Shown piece by piece: positions 25,701-36,333 of a stretch of DNA of 64,000 nt. Source of the stretch: Rhodosorus marinus (lineage: Eukaryota; Rhodophyta; Stylonematophyceae; Stylonematales; Stylonemataceae). Made by a program: the position numbers and the translations under genes. The DNA lies in assembly GCA_029953675.1 (NCBI GenBank), contig JAMWBK010000004.1, forward strand, positions 1,364,001-1,428,000, written 5' to 3'. Under the pieces are notes generated by a model. That model was given only the letters and a program-made list of their open reading frames with translations. It was not told the origin of the DNA and did not search any database. Within the stretch, counting starts at the first letter, position 1, and every line of letters starts with the position of its first letter.

Positions 25701-27001
25701 AAGCAGCAGACGAGATTAAGGTACCACGACTTCCGCTTGAGGAAAACAAGGGTGGTCAGTACACGCTCACAACCGACATCTACAAGAAAAGACGCAACCC
25801 ACATTCAAAGTTGTTGCCGCCTATGCTCAGCTTTGGACTGAGTAGATCCCCGAACGGTATCATAGCCTACAAGGGCAATCAGTTTTGTGGAAAGATGAAG
25901 AATGACCTGCTAGTCACTTGGTATTCGCAGTTCGATCAAGTTCGATGGTTGCACATGAACAGCAAAGGGGGCGTAGAAAGAGACGAAACCCTCCGAAGGA
26001 CATCGCTGCAAGCTGGTGGCTTGGATCCATTGAGAAACCCGCTTACGTTGACGCAGAACAAGCGCGGGGACCTGTTCATTTCTGAGTTCTTCGGTATGCA
26101 AGTCCGAGTGTTGAGGCCGAAGGGAACAGGATGCAATAGGCAGACTGCGTCAAGGGCGACAATCCACAGACACGTAGACATTTCTGGAGCCTCTTTGGGT
26201 CATCACATATACGTATTCGGCGGACAGAATTCGGACCTCGATGCTGCGCAGACTTCGGATGTCCATTCGTTTGACATTGTGGAAGACAAGTGGACTACTC
26301 TAGAAGCGAAATTGCCCGTGGCGGCAAGATCTCTTGCCGCTGTGAACTGGAAAGACGAGTCGGTCTTTCTAATAGGCGGTTTCAATGATGATATGGGAGT
26401 GAGCACTTGTGCAAGATTGTCTTTGGAAGGTCAAGTCCACGAGCATGCATCAATGCCTGTTCCCAGAGGAGGATTGAGCGCTATTGCGCTCGGATCGGAG
26501 CGGATTTTGGTTGTGGGAGGGTCAGAACATGCGTCGTTGTGTCCCAGCCGTGAGACGTATATGTATAATCCACACGCAGAGGTGTGGTCCCGGGGGCCGG
26601 ACATGCACGACGAGAGAATGTTCGCAGCATCTGCTTACGTGAACGGAAACGCAATTGTGTGCGGTGGAGTTGGAAAGGCCCTCACGGAGATCCAAACTTG
26701 TGAGAGCTTCGATGGTAGTTCGTGGAAGAGAATTGCAAGTCTTCCTGCCCCCCTCAGCAGAGCAGGAGCAGTATCAACGGGCGATTCCCTGGTGCTGAAG
26801 GGCGGAGAGACGAACGGCAAAGTTTCTCGGGAAATCCTGGAGTACAACCCACAAGAAGATGCGTGGGACACGATTGGAACTATGGCTGTCGGGAGATCCG
26901 CTGGAATCGTCACCAAGGTTCCTGGGGCCGGGATATACGCAATGGGAGGAAGAACAGATGTTGGGGAAGCTCCTCACGCGGATATTTTCGAATACAAGTA
27001 G
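22747..27001 (+). CDS. Secreted malectin-malectin-LamG-sugar dehydrogenase-Kelch protein
   Basis: Two exons, 22747-24702 and 24788-27001, join in phase 0 across an 85-nt intron and give 1389 residues. I start at the ATG (22747) that opens a hydrophobic signal peptide (residues 1-18, MNVILIVAAVVVVASC core); an in-frame ATG-less extension runs further upstream. Domains: two malectin-like sugar-binding domains (about 26-195 and 204-370; the second has GYSYGW, ASMQKAGEPDAEWKI and NGNYKVQVVAGDP), a Pro-rich linker (372-390), a LamG-like beta sandwich (about 396-650), a glucose/sorbosone dehydrogenase/HHIP-type six-bladed propeller (about 655-1100; HGPNSLHFGPDGHLYF, YASGLRNSYDF, AYYGHPCP), and five or six Kelch repeats (about 1105-1389; IYVFGG, VFLIGG, ILVVGG, IYAMGG). 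It should be extracellular and bind, perhaps oxidise, carbohydrate. The catalytic activity is not proven. The second half resembles the protein at 37605-40184. Confidence 0.82.
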
Positions 27002-27409
27002 GTGGAGGACTGCTGCTTTATGCAACGTCCTTTTGTTCCGCAAGGGGAGCTTGTGGTTCGCTTGTCAACCGAGGGATAATCAAATTGCACATATCCAAAC
27101 CCGTTGCTTGACAAGGAGTCCGTCGTCTGTCACACACACAGCTGAAGAAGCTACTGGTCATGACTATCTAGTTGCTATCAACGAACACCATACATGCCTT
27201 GCAATGTCGCGCATAGCTACTACTAAAAAATGCCGACTTTTAATAAAACTCATGACAGATACATGAACATAACAAACGTAATTCGCGGAATTGACAGCTC
27301 GCGACAGGGTGGCAGTCGTCCACTTCTCCCTCGTCAGCTTCAAAATTCAAGGACAGTCTCTTCATGGCGAGTATACACCCACTCGATAGGAGCAAGAACA
27401 ACTACTTTC
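27002..27409. other. Convergent intergenic gap
   Basis: The gap holds the 3' ends of the malectin/Kelch gene (+) and the small mitochondrial-type gene (-). No other feature is recognised. Confidence 0.4.
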
Positions 27410-28237
27410 CTACCATACTCCAGCTCTCTTCTGCTGCACGACAACAGGAATCATGCCTGCGATCCACGGAGTGACAAAAACTAGGACTGTAGGCGAGGGC
27501 GAGAATTAGCCTAAAAGACGTAATCACATAAAGTAACATACAGCGACCTGCGTTTGAATGATTTACTTACAAGCCCATTTGAAAGCTTTGGCCCTGTTCA
27601 CCCCGCCCGTGTAGGCCATATAGAACATGTGCTTGTCATGCTGCCAATCGTACTGGTGGATCATCCGATCGAAACAACGAGGAACACTTCATATTAGCAA
27701 AAATCAAAGCCAATTGAAAAAGAAAACACGCTCTACTCATGGGAGCCGCTATAGGGCACGCATGACAGGGAATCTGTCTAGCTCCTCACCTCCTCACGAG
27801 TCGGAATCTTCTCCTGTGGCTCCTCTTTAGGAATTGTTTTCTCTTTGAGGGCCCCTGCTTGCGAGGCCTTTTGCATGTTTCTCGTGGAATGGAAACCACG
27901 CTGGTATTTTCCAGGCGCAACACCCCCTGACTGACTCAAGCCTCGCATAAGGCCTCCCGAACGACTAAGAACAGTGAAGGCTCTCGACTACAATAAACAA
28001 AGAAAACGAAGGCGTAGAAAACACGCAACAGACAATGAGCAACCAAGGCTATAACCAAACCAACTCCAGCTAATTGGAGAGGAACAAGGAGTTCCCTGCT
28101 GTTCCACTAACACAGAAATATAGCGCAGAAAATCCACCCACTAACAGCTCGAAGGCATAGAAAAGATCCCATTCAAATCCACGAAAATCTAGAAGCACGG
28201 ACAGAACTCAAGGATTCGCTCCACTTACCGACGACAT
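27410..28237 (-). CDS. Small mitochondrial-type protein, unknown function
   Basis: I assemble four exons from splice consensus and phase: 28237-28229 (only ATG TCG TCG, then GTAAGT), 27987-27790, 27652-27571 and 27456-27410, giving 111 residues. The N-terminus is Ser/Arg/Gly-rich with no acids for about 40 residues and contains RGFHSTRNM, a typical mitochondrial presequence cleavage region. A charged middle (KEKTIPKEEPQEKIPTREE) follows, then YDWQHDKHMFYMAYTGG and a C-terminal KAFKWACMIPVVVQQKRAG with a short hydrophobic patch. This layout recalls small accessory subunits of the respiratory chain or ATP synthase, but I cannot name a family. If the last intron is not used, the protein would end after WACK. 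Confidence 0.5.
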
Positions 28238-29057
28238 TGTTGATCAAATAAGCCTTCTCAAACACTCGATATGTTGTATCCTCTTCGAATCTTCTCCAAA
28301 CAAAAAAAAGCAAACGTGTAGACGAAGCCTGCCTCAAGTCTATGCCGTCCCACAACCTCCCTTCCTCCTGACCGCTCCGACCCTCTGCCTAGAACCTCTA
28401 TATAGAACCCCCTTTTCTATTGTATACAACCCACCTAACCGTCACCCACGATTTCAATACCGTTTGCCGGCCAGAATCAAATGGCCAATGCTCCTCAGCC
28501 CCGACCTTCTATTTTCAATAAAAACTTCATTCAAAGATACCACCCCAGGGGTAAAATCCAAAAAAAAAATTACTCTGAAACTCTATTTCCGCTTAAATAA
28601 AATCAAAAAAGCACACTTCCGCCAAAATGTTCAGCTTTGGTAACCCTCCCGAAAAAAACGATAGCGAGGTCTCAAACCAATCAATATTAGATGAAAGTCA
28701 GTCGATTTAATAATGATTGAGTATATCAGTCAACATGAGATTGTCGCACGTCAGGCAGCTGCGGCCCAGGCATCGCGGTCGTTCCTAGTACTTCCTCCAG
28801 AGCGCCTTTCCGGGCCTTTCGAGGGATTAGATGAGTGACAATGCCAAGAAATGTACACAGATTGTCCTCCCCAGTACGCGCTGAGAATAATCTAAGTGTT
28901 GCATCTATTTATCCCGGCGCGCCGCCGGCGGAAGTACAAATCTCGGTTATTTTGAAGTAGTTGCAGCGTGGGTTTTTGTTTCTTCATCCCCTGCCCACAG
29001 GAGGCGTCGCACCTCTCGTAGACACTGCGATACTGGTTGTTTTCCCTGATGATGTAC
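28238..29057. other. Intergenic region between two minus-strand genes
   Basis: This is the promoter side of the small mitochondrial-type gene and the 3' side of eIF6. It is AT-rich in the middle, with a GC-rich palindromic patch (GGCGCGCCGCC, near 28917). No gene is recognised. Confidence 0.4.
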
Positions 29058-29978
29058 TCAGTTCGCCAGACTCTCTATTATGCTCGCCCGCATCTCCCCG
29101 AGAATATTGGAGGGTTGAGAGCTTCCAAGTTTGAGGACAGACTGTATGACTTCGAGTTCCATACCAGTCGTATCCAGCCCACAGAATGCAGACCAATCGT
29201 TCGCCACGACTCCAGTTCCTACCAATCCGCTTCCCCGATTCACAGTTCCAGCTACCAACGGAACCTGTTGACGCGGCAAAACACTCTTAGCACAATCTTG
29301 AGAAAGCTTCGTGTAGAGCTTATCGTCGAGTACGAACGCATACCTGGAGAAGAGACGACAGCTCATCTTGGTCCTCAATTGAACATTCAGGATGGACAAT
29401 TCCTCCCTGGTTGGTAAACACCGAGTAGGTCCCAACCAGAGGTTCTCCCGCAATGGAATGTCTTATAGTTTCCACTCCCAACACGTCAGCAACGACCTCC
29501 TCGCTCTCCTTCGAGATATCAGGATGGATAAGAGCCACATAATCGTTGCAGGCAATACAGTTTCCCAAGGCAGTCAACCTGTCACTACAACGTACTATTC
29601 GTACAGTATCGGGAAGAGAATTCGCCATATGTTGCATCTCCTGGTCTGTCACTGAATCAGGAAGCACCAGTCCGTTCTTATTCCCAGCAACCATCCTACC
29701 AACTATCCTCGTCCCGCTCACTGATACGCGAACCACGGGAATGTGATCCGCAAGCTCGGCCTAATCAGCCAAAAATTTCCACAACAATCAGAACAAAATT
29801 TGAGCTCCAAACAAAGAAGGGAAGAAATCCAAGGTGGAACTTAGTTTACCTCAAACACCGAATAAAAGTTCTCAGAACCACCTGAAGCAACCAAACAGTA
29901 GGTGTTCGTTAGACAAGAGAACACTCCTATCTCACTGCTCCCCTCAAACTGACAAGTTACCGCCGACCTCTCCTGCAT
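29058..29978 (-). CDS. EIF6: Translation initiation factor 6 (eIF6)
   Basis: eIF6 binds the 60S subunit, is needed for its biogenesis in the nucleolus and prevents premature joining with 40S. Three exons, 29978-29850, 29760-29344 and 29264-29058, join in phase 0 with introns of 89 and 79 nt and give 250 residues, close to the usual 245. The whole protein follows the family: [20 protein letters not shown] at the start, [11 protein letters not shown] at the first junction, then [80 protein letters not shown] and [12 protein letters not shown]. These are the repeated segments of the pentein-fold. An ATG-initiated extension upstream (to 30047) is hydrophobic and unlike eIF6, so I start at Met 29978. 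Confidence 0.96.
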
Positions 29979-31003
29979 GTTTGGCAATCGATCAACAACG
30001 CTTACGATAACAAAAACAAACAAAAGCACTGGAACTACCAAAACCAAGCTCTTGTATTCAATCCTTCCCTCTTCTTCACGTATACTAATATCAACGCTTG
30101 CTCAAAACTACCCAAGGCAATCCCCCCCTCCCGCATTCCTACGAGCACGTCCCGCTCTCCTCGCTAAATAGCCCCCGATCGTTGAAAAAAAAAACTTGAG
30201 CACAAATTCCGTCAGGATATGTCGACGACGTTCGCAAAAAGCCTTAAAAGAGTACCATTTTGAGGGGTTCTTGGTCTTCGCGGTAATGAGTACTATTCTG
30301 TCCGCTTTGTGGCGGCGTAGTGAAGTTCTTGAAAAAAGGAACCGAAGCTCGAGCCATCGTTTTGTCGCATCACCCCTCCCCCGTCTCCATTCTGTCCTTC
30401 GCGGTAATGAGTACTATTCTGTCCGCTTTGTGGCGGCGTAGTGAAGTTCTTGAAAAAAGGAACCGAAGCTCGAGCCATCGTTTTGTCGCATCACCCCTCC
30501 CCCGTCTCCATTCTGTCTGCTGCTGCCAAAGGTCTTTGTGGAGTATTTAGCGTGTTCGTGAACTGGTCGTTGTGATTCAGCAGAGGGTAACGCCGCCCAT
30601 CGTTCTGTTGGATCACGGCTTGGTGACTTTCGCCCTTTCCCTCCACGCGCTTCTGACGTGTGAACTCTGTTCGGGAACTTGCCAGGTCCGTTGTGGCAGC
30701 GTAGAGCCAGCTATAGAACTATTTGAAGATATAGCTAGCGTCTCCGAATGTGATAAGCATAGCTCACCCCTTCATTGGAATGATTCTGACCAAGAAACGA
30801 CATCACGTATTTTCAAGTTTCCATCTGCAAGTACGTCTACAAACCACCACAAACCTCCTCAAGTAAGCAAATCAGAAAACCTCGCGTTAACGAACTTCAG
30901 ATAAGTAACACCCCATCTCTGTGCGACAAGTCAAGGTGACTACCCAAAGAAGGACTATTCGGAAGACTAACGAAAATGGGAAAAACGGCTCTGCCGTAGG
31001 ACA
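29979..31003. other. Intergenic with tandem duplication
   Basis: This is the eIF6 promoter side, then the 121-bp tandem duplication listed separately. A 110-residue frame at 30572-30904 (+) contains a stretch with balanced composition (CGSVEPAIELFEDIASVSE) but has no known relative, and I do not call it. Confidence 0.35.
30276..30517. repeat. Perfect 121-bp tandem duplication
   Basis: The unit beginning CTTCGCGGTAATGAG at 30276 is repeated from 30397, with no difference seen until the copies end near CCATTCTGTC (30517). The unit contains GTTCTTGAAAAAAGGAACC, an imperfect hairpin. Near-identity means the duplication is recent, unlike the worn repeats elsewhere. An assembly or cloning artefact is possible. 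Confidence 0.9.
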
Positions 31004-31085
31004 CCGATGAACATTGTGCGTAAATACACATAAATTCCCTTAAGACCACGATGAACATTGTATATAAATGCACATAAATTCCCCG
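31004..31085. repeat. Two 44-bp tandem units upstream of the tRNA
   Basis: CGATGAACATTGTGCGTAAA followed by TACACATAAATTCCC (from 31005) is repeated from 31049 with a few changes (TGTATATAAATGCACATAAATTCCCC). The second copy ends about 12 bp before the tRNA gene, so the repeats occupy its 5' flank, where AT-rich elements often influence Pol III start-site choice. Confidence 0.75.
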
Positions 31086-31097
31086 ACGAGGGTAACT

Positions 31098-31171
31098 GCG
31101 CTCGTGGCCAAATTGGATAAGGCGCCCGCCTACGGAGCGGGAGATTGCAGGTTCGAGTCCTGCCGTGCGTG
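31098..31171 (+). tRNA. tRNA-Arg (anticodon ACG)
   Basis: A complete cloverleaf can be drawn. The D arm is GCC...GGC around AAATTGGATAA, the anticodon stem CCCGC/GCGGG encloses loop CTACGGA (anticodon ACG), and the T stem GCAGG/CCTGC encloses TTCGAGT. The A box (TGGCCAAATTGG) and B box (GGTTCGAGTCC) fit the Pol III consensus perfectly. The acceptor stem GCGCTCG/CGTGCGT has a T-T mismatch at 5:68 and a G-T pair at 1:72. The ACG anticodon is normally edited to ICG and reads CGU/CGC/CGA. There is no intron, and CCA is not encoded. Confidence 0.9.
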
Positions 31172-31179
31172 CGGTATAC

Positions 31180-31184
31180 TTTTT
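31180..31184 (+). terminator. Pol III T-run terminator
   Basis: A run of five T residues begins 9 nt after the tRNA discriminator base, the usual RNA polymerase III stop signal. Confidence 0.75.
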
Positions 31185-31292
31185 CCTTAGAAAATTAGTA
31201 TCCTTGGAAGAGGTTGATGAATTCATGTTCTTCATGTTTCAGCATCGTTTTACGCCCATTTCCCTAACTTAGCGTGGGAAGGGGGAGCAGCG

Positions 31293-31356
31293 GGGTATTC
31301 AGTTATATAGGTAGATGCTGGCCAGGGTATTCAGTTGTATGGGTAGATGCTGGCCG
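31293..31356. repeat. Two 32-bp tandem units
   Basis: GGGTATTCAGTTATATAGG with TAGATGCTGGCCA is followed directly by a second copy with three or four changes (AGTTGTATGGG), period 32. It lies about 120 bp downstream of the tRNA. Confidence 0.8.
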
Positions 31357-34300
31357 GCAACGGCAATTTTTCCGGGTTTGTCTGAACTTGGTATGCTTGA
31401 CGATGCCTCGCCTTTCGACTGGCTTGAAGAGGCGGTACTGTCTGGTACCAAGCACACTACGCTTGCCTCTCTGCGTCAGCGATTGCACATACGGGAAAGC
31501 TCAGCGGAGGTAAGTAGTTGAAACTGCAATAGCACTAGTACGGAAGAGGATCGTGTGATGGCGAGTGGGGGTTCGCGGGATGTTTGCTGTTTTTTTCACT
31601 TCCCACTGCAGTGCCAGCGTACGAGCAGGTCCTGTCGACTATGAGCACATGCTCCGAAGCTTGACAACTTATGGATCCACGGCCTCAATCCCTAAGATAC
31701 TTTCTCAGTGAAACGTTCGCATTGCTCGTTGTCTAAGACATGAATCTGAATGTTTTGTCTGAACAAAATTGAAACTGAATTCATTTTTCAAAATTGGGGT
31801 CCCTTGACTAACGCCATGAACTTTGTCGTCTTTCTCTAGCTGCAGAGATACCGGTCCCGTATCCGGTTGACTCGTGCACATTCAACTAACAAGCCGAATT
31901 TAAACCACTCTTGGAGCTTTTCAAGAGCTATTCCAATGGCTATCCACGGCCCCACTACAACTCATTTGAAAAAACGCTGCGTTTTTACTCAACGAGGAGT
32001 GCTCGTAGATAAATTAAAAAAAAAATTGCATGTGGGAGAGAGAGTGCACCGAGAATTCACTCCTTTCAGCAACTGCAATTGAACCAAGAAACTGGACATG
32101 ACGGATAACGGCTTACGTTCGTAGCGTAACGGAAGTCGATCGCAAGATAAGATTCAACAATAACAACTTTAAGCGACTCGACAGTCTTCCCACTGTGGCG
32201 AACCCCTTCACCAACTGTTGCATGAATATCATAACCGGCGATTAGTGGGCTCCCGGTAATTTTCAGAAGCTCGTGTCACTCGCGTCACTCACGTCGGGCT
32301 CCTGGTAATTTTCAGAAGCTCGTGTCACTCGCGTCACTCGCGTCACCGCTCACTGCAGGCAGCAGAAACGGACTAGTGGTCTTGGGAACACGCGGATGTA
32401 TTCGAAGAAACTACGTAAATATCTATGGATGGAATAGATCCGTTAAAACTCCCTCATTCACATGCATTGAAGGTCGTCTTCCAGCTCCTACTCGTTGAAA
32501 CGAGCCCAAACCAAGCTTTAGCGTACTATCAAACCCCAGATCTCAACGGCGGGCGAGCCTGTCGATTGTCCAAACAAAATCGGTCCAAGCCACTACCTTA
32601 CGAAAATAGCTCAGCAAGTGAATTCGGGTCACCGTCCCCGTGTATCCGCAAGAGCGGCTACTGATGCGCATCGGTTCGCTACAACAATTATGGGAGATAA
32701 TCGCCATTCCGTGCTCTAGCATCAACTGAACGTGGCCCTAAAATCCTCAACAGCGCCGTTCACTTCACACTTCCCTAACCCCTACTAAAAAAAACCCAAC
32801 GGAAATAAATATTCGAGCAAGCCACATCCTCCATCCTTACTACTGGCCGAAAACCCAAAAGTCCGTTTAAAACCAAAAAAAAAGTCATAGCGGATGTGTA
32901 CCCATTTCAATCCCATCGATGGTCAAGGAAAACCAGTTCTTACAGAACCTCAAAAACACTAAAACATACCACGAAAATATCTGAACCTGAACACTCTCTG
33001 ATTTTTGGCAATAAAAACACCCAGCCTATCAAAATCACCTCCATCCATTTTTATCCCAAAAATTTTCCCACGACGTTGAAAATAGTCTTGAATTTTAATA
33101 CAAAGACGAAAGCTCTCACACTAAACCCCCCTCCCCCTCTCTCTCGAACTTTTACTTACTTTCGCTAAGCGTTGCACCATCTTCCTTTTTGTTTCCTTTT
33201 TTCTTTTCTTTTCGGGGGAGATTTTGGAAGAGTTCTAAAATCATTTCATTCGAAACATAATCATAAAATAAAACAAAATTGATCATATAAAAAAAGGAAG
33301 CGAGCTCATCGTGGTTGGCCCAATGAAGAGGATCTGTGAAACTGATTGCAATAATGAAATCTATACAATAAATCCCTTCTCAGCCAATAACCATCACTTT
33401 GAATCAAGCAATGGAAAAGGAGTCTAGAAATATTGTAGGGGCTCGACTTATAATTTACGTTTACGTTGTAATATAATGTATAAACGATATAATAATTTTA
33501 TATTTTATATATTAGTGGATAACATATCGTGTCTATATACCGTTTTCCAATTCGCTAGTGCGTGGATCTTCTCCTTAATTCACTGTTTCTTCTAGCTGAA
33601 AACTATGCTAACTGTCTACGGCCTCGTATAAATATTGAAATATGCTACACTTTTGCATGATGATCGATGAGTCTATGTTTGTTTGTTTTTGAGAAGTATT
33701 CGTACAATTCTTCCTTTTCACCGGAAACCGGAGTGGAGGTTCTAAACAGCCTTTGGGTCGAAAAACAAGCGAAAGCGATAGTCCACGGCTTTCGGCGACA
33801 CTGAAAAATTATCAACAAGCCTACTTGCCTGGACTAACTGGGATGCTTCGATTTCAGCAGGGATTGGACCTAAACCTAGTAGCAGCCTATGTTTTCGAAG
33901 ATGGGAAGAGGGGTTGTTAATAAGTGCACTAGACGACGAAAACGGCGAAAACAGGAAACGAAAGGGTGGGAGTCGATTAGAGATCGCTGGAAGACTAGGC
34001 CACAGTGTCCATTGCTGGCCTCACCCCCAAGCAGCGAGATTTTGGGCTTCCTGGCTTGTCAATAGATAGTTTTTCTTGTACCCTTTAGCCCCTCTGATGT
34101 GCATAGCTTTATGGAGGATTGGTTCTCCCTGTGGTACATGATCTCTTCTGAGTTTTGTGAAAGTAAGTCCACCCTGTACTAAGAGTAAATTTTAAAGTAA
34201 TTCCACTACTAGTAAGCTTACAAAAATATTGAATTAATAAAATAATGCAATTATCCGGTCCTATGACCAATGGAAACAGGCATGAAGAACGGGGATCGTT

Positions 34301-36212
34301 GGTGATTGGCGAATTTTCGATTCGAGAGGGCGAATGAAGCACTTTCAAGGTTTGTCATCAAGAAGCGAGATAGTTCAATTTTCGTCCGAATGAATGGTCG
34401 GGGTTGTGAAGTGGACAAATAATTACGATGAAGCGAATACTTGACTTTTTTTCCTCTTCAGAGAGACCACCAGCGCAGGTGCTGAAGTCCAACGCCCGCA
34501 AGCCCTCCTCTGCAAAAAACTAATAGAATACCTTTCATTGATTGGTACTCATTGGCGGACCGTGTATATGCTGAAGTTTGGAAGAAAGTACGGTACCCAC
34601 TTACACCGTGTACTCATTCATTGCTCGGATGCTAAACAAAATGGTGCGCGAAATACTTTAAGGGGGGTCAGTATCCGCTTGTTCGCCTGTCTGCTAAGAA
34701 ACACTTGAATTACGGAATAGATTCCAGCACTTGTGTTTTGCGCGAGCAACAACCCCGGTTTGAATCCACGACTTCAATCGGATGCTTTGAATCGATCGCC
34801 TAACAGTTGTATTTTCTCCAGGAAAACGAGATAAAGCGGACCTCCTAAAAGTTTTCCTTAATTCTATAATCGGCGTATTGACTACTTACAAAGCCACAAG
34901 AACTTCTAAAAATTAAGACCGACATGAACTTACAATACCGACGTTCTCCATTTGTATTAAATTTTGTTGGTACTGCTCCTACTGCGCTGGAAAATGAAGT
35001 CGAATTTAACATAATTCAATAGGGGTCTTTTTCCGAAGAAACTCCAATTTTTTGTGAAATCGCATTTTAAAGTTTATATATAAAATATCTTCAATCTGGG
35101 ATAGGTTATCTGTTTCATTGGTTTTATCCACTTTCTCGACAACTAAGACTTAAAACGGCGGTCCGGAAAACCCTACCAAACGAGTGGGTCGCGCGCTCTC
35201 GTCTTCTCGAAATCTTATAAAATTTGAACTGCACAAACGCTCTATATGGACCTTTCGAATAAAAAAAAAGAAAAAAAGATGAAGCAAAAAACGAGGGGTG
35301 GGAACAAGGGGGGTAAAAAGAATTCGCGCATGACTCCTTACAAGTTCCGAAATCAGCTCGATTATCTCCCAATCTCTGGATTCAGAGAATTTTATTCACC
35401 GGATGAAGAGGGGGGGATACAAACTAGGTTCGAGTCCAATCCGTTCTTCGTTGTAATACAGTAAAAACATATCCTTAAGCTGAATTTATTTGAATATACA
35501 ATATATTAGCGTGATATGGTTGGCTGGAAAACCGATAAAGGACAGAAGAAAAAGAGTCGATGGATGGAACGCTGCAGCCGTTGAAGGTTCTCAAAAACAA
35601 CATAAAAAGTGGAAAGTGAACCCCGAAAAAAAAAGGCCCTCCCCCCCCCTCCCGCCCACCCACTCCTGGAAATAGATATAACCTTTAAGGAAAAAAAAGG
35701 AAGATTTCTTGAAATCTTGTTGGCTGTCCTCGATTATGCTTGATTTATTTTTTTTTCTAGTCAAGCCCACCAAATAAAAATTGCTAGCTTTTTTGCATCC
35801 GTGTGAAAATGAAGGGGTTCCCGGGGGGAGGCAGGAGGAGGAGAAGGAGAGGGGGGATGAGACCAGCTTAAGAAAAGATGGAATAAGGTAATATGGGAAT
35901 GAAATCGTCTCTGTTTCATTTTTTATTATTATTAAGGACAGATCTTGGGCCCGAAAATCAAAATAAAAAAAATTCGACGGGGAGTTCATCGGATTAAACG
36001 ACGAACAGAGGAGGGGTGGGAAAGGAGCGTCTATTTCTACTAAAACACGATAAAAAGATTTCCAAAATAAGGTGGGCCCCCTACGAAAGAAAAGAAAGTA
36101 CAAATGATTTGGAAGAGATAATCAGTCGGCAAAAGAAGAAATTTGTGTGTTTTGAAAAAAAAACAAGGAGTAGTAGTGGTGGGCGGTTGGAAGGGAGATT
36201 TTAGGCTTCCAA
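31357..36212. other. Gene-poor region
   Basis: No gene is recognised with confidence. Exon-like islands appear at 31373-31509 (+; a frame ending RLHIRESSAE at a GTAAGT) and at about 32107-32280 (-; a frame containing GYDIHATVGEG and ESYLAIDFRYATN before GTAAGC). They may be remnants or parts of an unrecognised gene. From 33200 to 36200 the DNA is AT-rich with purine runs. Confidence 0.35.
32247..32345. repeat. Two 49-bp tandem units
   Basis: GGGCTCCCGGTAATTTTCAG plus AAGCTCGTGTCACTCGCGTCACTC recurs with period 49 and one or two changes. Inside each unit the 9-mer GTCACTCGC is itself repeated, so this is a small nested minisatellite. Confidence 0.85.
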
Positions 36213-36222
36213 CATATATATG
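36213..36222 (+). promoter_or_regulatory. TATA-like element of the second C2H2 gene
   Basis: CATATATATG lies about 115 bp upstream of the start codon at 36334, in an otherwise purine-rich leader. Confidence 0.4.
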
Positions 36223-36333
36223 GAGGGAGTAAGATCCTAGGAGGTGGGAGGGGGGAGGCAGGGATGAGGAGAGAGAGGAAAGGGAGTGTCTAGAGCGTAG
36301 TGCGTGGGGTGAACAAGTCTAACTGCTGGGACG

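Noticed and set aside
30897-31235. 112-residue minus-strand open frame
   Set aside because: It reads antisense through the tRNA-Arg gene and its flanking repeats.
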